From SG8-41 sp035620515 (GTDB lineage: Bacteria > Pseudomonadota > Gammaproteobacteria > Burkholderiales > SG8-41), in the NCBI GenBank assembly GCA_035620515.1, contig DASPGR010000092.1:1-6047 (forward strand): a stretch of DNA of 6,047 bases. The letters are read 5' to 3'. The notes under the pieces are model-generated. The model worked only from the letters and a program-made list of their open reading frames with translations, did not search any database and was not told the DNA's origin. The stretch's first letter is position 1. Every line of letters starts with the position of its first letter. The position numbers and the translations under genes were made by a program. This document shows, in pieces, positions 1 through 5,469 of the stretch.

Positions 1-25
1 TGGAGCCGGTGAGGACTGACACCCT

Positions 26-979
26 GTGCAATTCTACGATATCTTCAACGGCGACGCCGACGGGATCTGCGCGCTGCAACAGCTGCGGCTCGAGGAACCG
101 CGCGACAGCGTTCTGGTGACCGGCGTCAAGCGCGACATACACCTGCTTGCGCGCGTAAACGCCCGCGCCGGCGACGAGTTGACGGTGCTCGATATCTCGC
201 TGCGCACCAATGCCAGGGACCTGGCGCGCCTGCTCGCGGCCGGGGCCCGCTGCCGGTATTTCGATCATCACGCCCCTGGCGAGATTCCCAGCCATCCGAA
301 CCTCAAGACGTTCATCGACGTCGCGCCCGATGCCTGCACCAGTCTCATCGTCGACCGCTATCTCAACGGCCGGCACCGTCTGTGGGCGATCGTCGCCGCC
401 TTCGGGGACAACCTGGCGGAGGCCGCGCTGCGCGCGGCTGCCACCCTGCGCATCGACCCGGGTGACCTGGAGCGCTTGAAGCTCCTCGGAGAGGTGATGA
501 ACTACAACGCCTACGGCGAGACGGTCGACGACCTGCATTACCCTCCCGTCGACCTCTTCGAATCTCTGCGCGGCTACCGCGATCCCCTCGATTTCATCAA
601 TGGCGAGCCCGTCTTTGACACGCTCCGCAACGTGCTCGCCGAGGACATGGAGCGTGCCCGGGCGCTGGCGCCGGCCCGGCAGGCCCCGGGCGGCTCGCTC
701 TACGTGCTGCCGGATGCAGCCTGGAGCCGGCGGGTTCACGGCCACTTCGGCAACCGGGCTGCCAGCGCGAACCCCGAGCGGGCGAACGCCGTGCTCGTCA
801 AGAAAGCGGGCGGCTATACGGTCAGCGTGCGCGCGCCGCACCGGCGCCCGCTGGGCGCTGATGCGCTGTGCCGGAAGTTCGAGTCCGGCGGAGGGCGCGA
901 AGCGGCTGCCGGCATCAACTTTCTTCCGGAATCGGATTACCCACGTTTCGTGGCGGAATTCGAGAAGGCCTTTGCCTGA
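26..979 (+). CDS. DHH/DHHA1-family phosphoesterase
   Basis: A 317-residue protein with the two-domain layout of DHH phosphoesterases (the superfamily of RecJ, NrnA/oligoribonuclease-like enzymes and cyclic-dinucleotide phosphodiesterases). Metal-binding motifs seen: NGDADG at residues 8-13 (D10, D12), the aspartate of LDIS (D56), the D-H-H signature at 80-82, and FGDN with D128. The C-terminal DHHA1 substrate-binding domain carries GGGR at 288-291 followed by EAAAG. These are consistent with Mn2+-dependent phosphodiester or phosphoanhydride hydrolysis in the cytoplasm; the substrate cannot be read from sequence. The GTG start is forced: an in-frame TGA lies at 17-19 with no other start codon between, and GAGG at 11-14 is a poorly spaced possible ribosome site. 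Motif I has Asn (N8) where RecJ-type proteins usually have His. Some relatives have been loosely called acetyltransferases in databases; the motifs do not support that. The gene converges with the minus-strand block. Family sure, function unknown. Confidence 0.9.
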   Translation: MQFYDIFNGDADGICALQQLRLEEPRDSVLVTGVKRDIHLLARVNARAGDELTVLDISLRTNARDLARLLAAGARCRYFDHHAPGEIPSHPNLKTFIDVAPDACTSLIVDRYLNGRHRLWAIVAAFGDNLAEAALRAAATLRIDPGDLERLKLLGEVMNYNAYGETVDDLHYPPVDLFESLRGYRDPLDFINGEPVFDTLRNVLAEDMERARALAPARQAPGGSLYVLPDAAWSRRVHGHFGNRAASANPERANAVLVKKAGGYTVSVRAPHRRPLGADALCRKFESGGGREAAAGINFLPESDYPRFVAEFEKAFA

Positions 980-993
980 TGTCGTGCAGTCCG

Positions 994-1022
994 CGACGGA
1001 GTCAGGCGCTTCGCCTGCGTCG
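994..1022. terminator. G/C-rich hairpin at a convergent gene end (possible bidirectional terminator)
   Basis: CAGGCG / CTT / CGCCTG at 1003-1017 forms a perfect 6-bp stem with a 3-base loop. It can be extended by CGACG (994-998) pairing with CGTCG (1018-1022) across a 4-base bulge. It sits where the DHH gene (ends 979) meets the last minus-strand gene (stop 1002-1004), which is where a shared terminator is expected. There is no T-run on either side, so it is not a canonical intrinsic terminator, and half of it lies inside the 3' end of the 114-residue protein gene. Confidence 0.3.
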
Positions 1023-1346
1023 GGCCGTCAGCAAGAACCCCTCGAGCAACGCGTAAGCGCAGCCCAGGAAGCCCAGGGCGAGCGCGGTTCCCGCCCCTCT
1101 CTGGCCGCAGTTGACGGCACACGAGTAATCGACGTACGCGGCGTAGAGAGCATAGGTCCAGGCCAGCATGGCGAGCGCATAGAAGAGCGCTGAGAAGGCG
1201 CCGAACGTGGCCTGCGCGATGGCGTGCTCGGGAATACGCGTGCGAAGCCGTCCGGTCAGGTACTGCCAGGACCGTACGGGCACGCCGAGCAAGGCCACGA
1301 TGCCTGCCACGACCGCGAGCGATACGACGATCGTATCGAGCCGCAT
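1002..1346 (-). CDS. Small membrane protein of unknown function, three predicted helices, CxxxC loop
   Basis: A 114-residue hydrophobic protein that I do not recognise. Predicted membrane segments are at about 5-24, 47-72 and 86-107. The first loop is basic (R26, R33, R35, R37) and the C-terminus ends in a run of arginines (109-112). By the positive-inside rule these face the cytoplasm, which puts the N-terminus and the 73-85 loop in the periplasm. That loop holds C76 and C80 (CxxxC), which could form a disulfide; C96 lies in the third helix. The third helix contains A-L-L-E (99-102), also found in the neighbouring 183-residue protein, so distant kinship is possible but unproven. The ATG at 1346 is 12 bases after the stop of the upstream gene, with no clear Shine-Dalgarno sequence. 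It is the last gene of the four-gene minus-strand block. The length, ATG start and tight spacing make it likely a real gene. Confidence 0.7.
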   Translation of the reverse strand: MRLDTIVVSLAVVAGIVALLGVPVRSWQYLTGRLRTRIPEHAIAQATFGAFSALFYALAMLAWTYALYAAYVDYSCAVNCGQRGAGTALALGFLGCAYALLEGFLLTARRRRSA

Positions 1347-1358
1347 TTGGCTATGCCG

Positions 1359-1910
1359 CTATATCCTCGAGGCGGCGGCCCGGGCCGCCGCCGGCCAGCG
1401 CCGCACGACCTGAATCACGTTGATCTCGATCGTGGCGAACGCCAGCAGCCAGAGCGCTGCATCGTAGGCGCTGAACCAGTCCGCCTGCCACAGCCACGCC
1501 AGTGCGACCGAGGCGAGGCCGCTGTAGAGCCCGGCCGCAGCCGCGGTCATCCACGGGCGGTACCTCGTTGCGGCGTCGGGGAAGCGAAGTTGTGTCTCGA
1601 GCAGCGCCACCACCGCGATCCAGAGAACGCTGTTGATCGCATCGAGCCACTCCCTGTCGACGATATAGCCGGCGGCGGCCACGGGAATTGCGGTTGCGGC
1701 AGCGAGACGCACGCCGCGTATGATCGGGGCGCCTCGCTGCAGCCCCGCCCCGCCTCCGGTCTCGAGCTCGAACAGGGCGAGCAAGATGAGCCAGGCGAGG
1801 GAATCGACGCCTTCGCTCAACGTCCCCGAATAGACAAAGACAGCGCTATTCCAGGCAAGAAGCGCGAAGACCACCGCCTTGAACCAGAAGAATCCCCGCG
1901 CACCCATCAC
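1359..1910 (-). CDS. Six-helix membrane protein built from three 57-residue repeats, unknown function
   Basis: A 183-residue protein that I do not recognise. Predicted membrane helices are at about 10-27, 37-50, 68-84, 93-108, 122-141 and 150-166. Loops after helices 2 and 4 and the C-terminus are basic; loops after helices 1, 3 and 5 are acidic, so both ends probably face the cytoplasm. It is a gapless threefold repeat: W40/W97/W154, A45/A102/A159 and E48/E105/E162 are each exactly 57 residues apart, and the aspartate/asparagine and Ser/Ala before the Trp also align (36-37, 93-94, 150-151). Each unit is a two-helix hairpin ending in a glutamate near the cytoplasmic side. The start may be GTG at 1910 or the adjacent in-frame ATG at 1907. 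It lies 10 bases after the symporter stop, within a heptamer repeat, with no clear Shine-Dalgarno sequence, so translation is probably coupled. A transporter, channel or scaffold role would be a guess. Confidence 0.75.
   Translation of the reverse strand: MMGARGFFWFKAVVFALLAWNSAVFVYSGTLSEGVDSLAWLILLALFELETGGGAGLQRGAPIIRGVRLAAATAIPVAAAGYIVDREWLDAINSVLWIAVVALLETQLRFPDAATRYRPWMTAAAAGLYSGLASVALAWLWQADWFSAYDAALWLLAFATIEINVIQVVRRWPAAARAAASRI
1374..1886 (-). repeat. Threefold 57-residue (171-base) protein-level tandem repeat
   Basis: Residues 9-65, 66-122 and 123-179 of the 183-residue membrane protein align without gaps. Each unit has a first hydrophobic helix, an acidic short loop, then a second helix with the pattern [D/N]-[S/A]-x-x-W-x4-A-x2-E. 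Trp, Ala and Glu are invariant in all three. Pairwise identity is otherwise low, so this is an old internal triplication seen in protein, not an obvious DNA repeat. Confidence 0.6.
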
Positions 1911-1923
1911 CCATCACGCATCA
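1903..1923 (-). repeat. Three tandem 7-base units (TGATGSG) at the symporter/membrane-protein junction
   Basis: On the minus strand the junction reads TGATGCG TGATGGG TGATGGG (1923 down to 1903). The first unit contains the symporter stop TGA (1923-1921). Each unit holds an overlapping TGATG, and because 7 is not a multiple of 3 the three ATGs (1921, 1914, 1907) fall in three different frames. Only the third is in frame with the 183-residue protein. The first would encode M-R-D-G and then stop at 1909-1907, overlapping that third ATG. The repeat is seen directly; a role in translational coupling is inference. Confidence 0.8.
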
Positions 1924-3336
1924 TCGTTCTGAGCCATACCACTGCGGCAAAAGCGAGCCGGCGGCCATCCCGGCGATGCTCGCGAGAAGACCCGCGAGCT
2001 GTGGAGGGAAAAGGCCTTCCGGCGCGGCGATCTCGAGCGGCACCCAGGTCGCGAGGCCCAGCACGATCGCGGCAAGCGCCCCCTGGCGCGTCGCGCGCTT
2101 CCAGTAAAGCCCTGCCACGAGCGGCACGAAGGCCGCCACGAGCGTCACCTTGTAGGCTCCAACCACCATTTCGTAAATAGTCGACTCGGAATTGAGCGCG
2201 AACAGCGTGACGCCCGTGGCAAATACCGCCACCGTTCCCCGCATGGTCCAGAGAAACTGGCGGTCGGTCATTTCCGTGCGGATGAACTTCTTCAGTATGT
2301 TCTCGGTGAAGGTCACCGACGGCGCGAGCAGCGTCCCGCTCGCCGTGCTCATGACGGCGGAGAGCAGCGCCCCGAAGAAGACGATCTGCGCGGCGAGCGG
2401 CGTGTGATTCAGAATCAGCGTGGGCAGGATCTGCTGGTGATCCTTCTGCATCAGCTCATCAACCATCTTCGGGTCGATCAGGCTCGCCGAATAGGCGAGA
2501 AAGATCGGAACGAAGGCGAACAGAAAGTAGAACACGCCGCCCAGCACGGAGCCCGCGACCGCGATGCGCTCGGTGCGCGAGGACGTGACGCGCTGGAAGA
2601 CGTCCTGCTGCGGGATCGACCCGAACATCAGCGTCACCCATGCGCCGATGAACGCCAGCACGTCGCGTGCTTCGAGCTTCGGCCAGAACTCGAACTTGCC
2701 CGCGGCATCCGCATGCGCGACGACGGTCGCGACTCCGCCTGCCTTCCCGGCGATGAGCCAGGCGATATAGAAAAGGCCGAGCAGGATCACCACCATCTGC
2801 ACGAAGTTCGTCCAGGCGACAGAATACATGCCGCCCCAGAGCGTGTAGACGAGGACCACCGCGGCGCCGATCACGATTCCCTGCTCCACGCTGACTGCGT
2901 TCCCGGTGACGACGGAGAAAACGAGCCCGATCACGACGATCTGGGCCGAGAGCCAGCCGAGATAGGAGACGACGATGCAAAGGCTGGTGAGTATCTCGGC
3001 GGCGGAGTCGTAACGTACGCGGTAGTAGTCGCCGATCGTGAGGAGGTCCATGCGGTAGAGCTTCGCGGCGAAGAAAAGGCCGACCAGCACGAGGCACATG
3101 CTCGAGCCGAACGGGTCGGAAACGATTCCGCGCAGGCCCTCCTTGAGGAACGTGGATGAGATTCCGAGCACGGTCTCGGATCCGAACCAGGTGGCGAACA
3201 CCGTCGCAGTGACGACGTAGAGCGGGAGCGAGCGTCCGGCCACGACGAAGTCCCGGCTATTGTGAACGCGCGTCGCGGCGAGGAGGCCGATCGCGATGGA
3301 GGCGGCGAGATAGAGAATGACGAAAGCGAGCAGCAT
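1921..3336 (-). CDS. Sodium:solute symporter (SSS family)
   Basis: A 471-residue polytopic inner-membrane protein of the SSS family (PutP, PanF, vSGLT relatives), which couples Na+ entry to import of a small solute such as an amino acid, organic acid or sugar. Evidence: a dozen or so hydrophobic segments; the early RDFVVAGRSLP block (28-38); GSETVLGISS (52-61); the SSS signature region GGMYSVAWTNFVQ (168-180); PQQDVFQRV (242-250); and SAVMSTASGTLLAPS (326-340). S330 and T331 in the last block match the Na2-site Ser/Thr described for PutP. The substrate cannot be assigned. I chose the ATG at 3336: an upstream in-frame TTG at 3378 would add MRLPRSLYSSFLTD inside ubiB, a non-conserved-looking leader. 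The ATG lies one base after the ubiB stop (TGA-C-ATG) with no Shine-Dalgarno sequence, so termination-reinitiation coupling to ubiB is likely. The two small membrane proteins that follow could be partners, but that is only context. Confidence 0.92.
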   Translation of the reverse strand: MLLAFVILYLAASIAIGLLAATRVHNSRDFVVAGRSLPLYVVTATVFATWFGSETVLGISSTFLKEGLRGIVSDPFGSSMCLVLVGLFFAAKLYRMDLLTIGDYYRVRYDSAAEILTSLCIVVSYLGWLSAQIVVIGLVFSVVTGNAVSVEQGIVIGAAVVLVYTLWGGMYSVAWTNFVQMVVILLGLFYIAWLIAGKAGGVATVVAHADAAGKFEFWPKLEARDVLAFIGAWVTLMFGSIPQQDVFQRVTSSRTERIAVAGSVLGGVFYFLFAFVPIFLAYSASLIDPKMVDELMQKDHQQILPTLILNHTPLAAQIVFFGALLSAVMSTASGTLLAPSVTFTENILKKFIRTEMTDRQFLWTMRGTVAVFATGVTLFALNSESTIYEMVVGAYKVTLVAAFVPLVAGLYWKRATRQGALAAIVLGLATWVPLEIAAPEGLFPPQLAGLLASIAGMAAGSLLPQWYGSER

Positions 3337-3337
3337 G

Positions 3338-4852
3338 TCAGTCAAAAAGCTGGAGTATAACGATCGCGGCAAGCGCAATCGCGATCGCGGCGAGCAGCCG
3401 GTTTCGGATGCGCTCCTGCCGCAGGCGCTCCTCGAGATCGCGGGGGTCCGAGGCCTGCGATTGGCGCTCCAATGCCTGGTGCAGGAGCCGCGGCAGCTGG
3501 GGCAGGACGACGCTCCAATAAGGAGCCTCCTGCCTGACGCGCTCCACGAACCCGCGCCAGCCCACCTGCTCGGCCATCCATCGCTCGAGGAAGGGCTTTG
3601 CCGTCTCCCAGAGATCGAGGTCCGGATCGAGATCGCGGCCGAGGCCCTCGATGTTGAGCAGCGTCTTCTGCAGCAGCGCGAGCTGGGGCTGGATCTGGAT
3701 GTTGAAGCGGCGCGAGGTCTGGAAGAGCCGCAGGAGCAGCCGTCCGAACGAGATCTCCTTCAACGGCTTGGCGAAGATCGGCTCGCACACGGCGCGGATG
3801 GCTGCCTCGAAGTCATCGACACGGGTGTCCTTCGGCGCCCAGCCCGACTCGATGTGGGCCTCCGCCACGCGCCGGTAGTCGCGCCGGAAGAAACCGAGGA
3901 AATTCTGGGCAAGATAATTCTTGTCGACCTCGGTCAACGTGCCCATGATGCCGAAGTCGAGGGCGACGTAGCGCCCGTCGTCCGCGACGAGGATGTTGCC
4001 CGGATGCATGTCGGCATGGAAGAAGCCGTCGCGAAAGACCTGGGTGAAGAAAATTTCCACTCCGGCGCGCGAAAGCCGCGGAATATCGATGTCTTTCGCG
4101 CGCAGCTCGGCGATCTGCGAGATCGGAGTCCCGTGCATGCGCTCCATCACCATGACCTCGCTCGTGCAATAGTCCCAGTAGACCTCCGGCACGAGCAGAA
4201 GCGGCGAGTCGGCGAAATTGCGTCTCAACTGGCTCGCGTTGGATGCCTCGCGCAGCAGGTCGAGCTCGACCTCCAGGTGCTTGGCGAACTCGTCGACCAC
4301 GTCATGCGGCCGCAGGCGCTTGCCATCGGCCCAGAACCACTCGACGAGAGAGGCGCCGGCATGGAGGAGCGCCAGGTCTTCCGCGATGACGGCCGCAATT
4401 CCGGGGCGCAGCACCTTCACCGCAATCTCGGCCCCATCGTGCAAGCGGCCGATGTGCACCTGGGCGACGGAGGCGCTCGCCGCCGGCTCGCGTTCGAACT
4501 CCGCGAATACCTCCTCGACGGGCCTGCCGTAGACGCGATGAAGGATCGCCAGGACTTGCGCAGCGGGAAAGGGGGGAACTTGATCCTGCAGCTTCGCGAG
4601 CTCGTCGGCCATGTCGGGCGGGAGCAGATCGCGCCGTGTCGAGAGGATCTGGCCGAATTTGACGAATATCGGCCCGAGCGCCTCCAGCGCCTGCCGCAGC
4701 CGCACCGCGCGGGGCTCCTTAAGCCTTCGCCGGAATGGCAGCACACCGGTCAAGGCGCGCAAGCCCCGCACCCTTTCGTGCCCCAGGACGAGCTCGTCCA
4801 GGCGGTAGCGCAGACTGATGTGCGCGATCCTGATGAGGCGCGGCAGGCGCAT
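3338..4852 (-). CDS. ubiB: UbiB, atypical kinase-like ubiquinone biosynthesis protein
   Basis: A 504-residue member of the UbiB/ABC1/ADCK protein-kinase-like family, needed for ubiquinone (coenzyme Q) synthesis; family members act as membrane-attached ATPases that probably help handle lipid intermediates. Visible landmarks: KFGQ (65-68), the family-specific KxGQ motif, followed by STRRDLLPPD; the ASAS loop (125-128) in place of a glycine-rich loop; the ATP-binding lysine K146 in AVKV; ExD as E196-L-D198; the catalytic-loop block FFHADMHPGN with D281 and N286; and DFG at 299-301. One C-terminal hydrophobic helix (about 484-503) is the likely membrane anchor. E. coli UbiB is longer at about 546 residues with two C-terminal helices. 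Start and end otherwise align well with it, which supports the ATG at 4852. The upstream sequence has no Shine-Dalgarno site. First gene of the four-gene minus-strand block, divergent from the peptidase gene. Confidence 0.95.
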   Translation of the reverse strand: MRLPRLIRIAHISLRYRLDELVLGHERVRGLRALTGVLPFRRRLKEPRAVRLRQALEALGPIFVKFGQILSTRRDLLPPDMADELAKLQDQVPPFPAAQVLAILHRVYGRPVEEVFAEFEREPAASASVAQVHIGRLHDGAEIAVKVLRPGIAAVIAEDLALLHAGASLVEWFWADGKRLRPHDVVDEFAKHLEVELDLLREASNASQLRRNFADSPLLLVPEVYWDYCTSEVMVMERMHGTPISQIAELRAKDIDIPRLSRAGVEIFFTQVFRDGFFHADMHPGNILVADDGRYVALDFGIMGTLTEVDKNYLAQNFLGFFRRDYRRVAEAHIESGWAPKDTRVDDFEAAIRAVCEPIFAKPLKEISFGRLLLRLFQTSRRFNIQIQPQLALLQKTLLNIEGLGRDLDPDLDLWETAKPFLERWMAEQVGWRGFVERVRQEAPYWSVVLPQLPRLLHQALERQSQASDPRDLEERLRQERIRNRLLAAIAIALAAIVILQLFD

Positions 4853-4858
4853 CGCGGG

Positions 4859-4864
4859 ATTCTA
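4859..4864 (-). promoter_or_regulatory. Weak candidate -10 element for ubiB
   Basis: On the minus strand TAGAAT (5 of 6 matches to TATAAT) lies 6 bases before the ubiB ATG. No good -35 hexamer is seen at 16-18 bases (the best is TTCCCG). If used, transcription would start at or next to the ATG, giving a leaderless mRNA. The true promoter may instead lie elsewhere in 4865-4950. Confidence 0.2.
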
Positions 4865-4909
4865 ACTGTCGCCTCTCGTGAGCGGGAAGCGCGAGAGCCT
4901 GCACCGCGT

Positions 4910-4939
4910 TTGGCCGTGGCTGGGCGTAGTCGGTATCAT
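4910..4939 (+). promoter_or_regulatory. Candidate sigma-70 promoter for the peptidase/transglutaminase operon
   Basis: TTGGCC (4910-4915, 4 of 6 to the -35 consensus) and TATCAT (4934-4939, 5 of 6 to the -10 consensus) are separated by 18 bases. A start about 7 bases downstream (near 4946) would leave only about 5 untranslated bases before the ATG at 4951. This fits the absence of a Shine-Dalgarno sequence and argues against the GTG at 4942 as the start. It lies in the 98-base region between divergent ubiB and the peptidase gene. Confidence 0.4.
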
Positions 4940-4950
4940 TCGTGCTTCCT

Positions 4951-5469
4951 ATGCCCAAACGATCCGCACTGCACCGTTTGTTTGCGGGGCTTGCCTGCGG
5001 TGCGGCGCTCGGCAGCATCCCAAGCGCCATGGCCGAGCCGCGGGTTGCGGGCTGGATCGAGCGCATCCGCCTGGGAGAAGAAGGCGTCGTTGTCAACGCG
5101 AAGCTCGATACAGGCGCGCTGACGTCGTCCTTGCACGCTGCCGACGTGCGCTGGTTCAGCCGGGACGGCGAGGATTGGGTGGCGTTCGACGTGACGGACG
5201 AAGGCGGTCGCACCGTTCGCTTCGAGCGCAAAGTCGTGCGGATAAGCCGCATCAAGCGTCAGGGCCAGGATTCGGATAAGCGCCCAACCGTGATGATGGA
5301 AGTCTGCCTCGGCGGAGTCTACGCCGTGACGCAAGTCAATCTCACCGATCGCACCGGCTTCAAGTACGAATTTCTGGTGGGCCGCCGCTTCCTGGCGGAT
5401 CGTTTCATCGTTGACTCCGCACGGGAGAACCTCGTCGCGCCGAACTGCCCCGCGACGAAAAAGCAATGA
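4951..5469 (+). CDS. Exported retropepsin-like aspartic peptidase (family formerly called 'ATP-dependent zinc protease', COG4067-type)
   Basis: A 172-residue protein from ATG 4951; an in-frame GTG at 4942 would add M-L-P but would precede the predicted transcript start. Residues 1-28 form a signal peptide: basic start (K3, R4, R9), a hydrophobic stretch, then S-A-M-A before E-P, so export to the periplasm is likely. The mature protein has the retropepsin-type active-site motif L-D-T-G-A (catalytic D53) followed by LTSSLHA, and a conserved later block EFLVGRRFLADRFIVD (140-155). Single-domain retropepsins act as homodimers, each giving one Asp. The older 'zinc protease' label is not supported: no HExxH motif is present. 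The stop overlaps the next start as ATGA (5466-5469), so the two are translationally coupled. In many proteobacteria this family is encoded with an inactive transglutaminase/7TM protein and a RimK-like ATP-grasp ligase, suggesting processing of an envelope peptide. The substrate is unknown. Confidence 0.87.
   Translation: MPKRSALHRLFAGLACGAALGSIPSAMAEPRVAGWIERIRLGEEGVVVNAKLDTGALTSSLHAADVRWFSRDGEDWVAFDVTDEGGRTVRFERKVVRISRIKRQGQDSDKRPTVMMEVCLGGVYAVTQVNLTDRTGFKYEFLVGRRFLADRFIVDSARENLVAPNCPATKKQ

Noticed and set aside
1..25. End of an upstream gene (TGA at 10-12 or 17-19)
   Set aside because: Too few bases to decide the frame or whether any gene ends here.
600..1193. Plus-strand open frame in a different frame, running from the DHH gene into the convergent gene
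   Set aside because: Ser/Arg/Pro/Ala-rich with no domain, lying over the DHHA1 domain and then antisense to the 114-residue gene.
1224..2180. A 318-codon plus-strand open frame opposite the two small membrane-protein genes and the symporter end
   Set aside because: Low-complexity R/P/G/A-rich translation, no start signals, and it runs across three opposite-strand genes. The minus-strand frames show clear membrane-protein patterns and operon spacing instead.
2404..3159. A 251-codon plus-strand open frame inside the symporter gene
   Set aside because: His/Asp/Glu/Arg-rich composition is the complement of a hydrophobic membrane protein. The symporter motifs on the other strand are decisive.
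3337..3378. Upstream TTG start for the symporter, adding 14 residues
   Set aside because: The extension overlaps the end of ubiB, begins with a rare start codon, and adds a non-hydrophobic leader. The ATG at 3336 immediately after the ubiB stop is the natural coupled start.
4942..4950. GTG start for the peptidase
   Set aside because: It adds only three residues, has no ribosome site, and would lie upstream of the predicted transcript start. The ATG at 4951 gives a normal signal peptide beginning M-P-K-R.
3317..5122. A 601-codon open frame on the plus strand opposite ubiB
   Set aside because: It is antisense to a protein with complete, family-specific kinase motifs. Its translation is rich in R, E, L and D with no recognisable domain, typical of the mirror frame of a GC-rich gene. 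It also overlaps the peptidase gene in another frame.
4936..5466. Minus-strand open frames opposite the peptidase gene (also 4719-5255 and 5319-5810)
   Set aside because: They are antisense shadows. The plus-strand frame has a signal peptide, the D-T-G-A motif and an ATGA overlap with the next gene.
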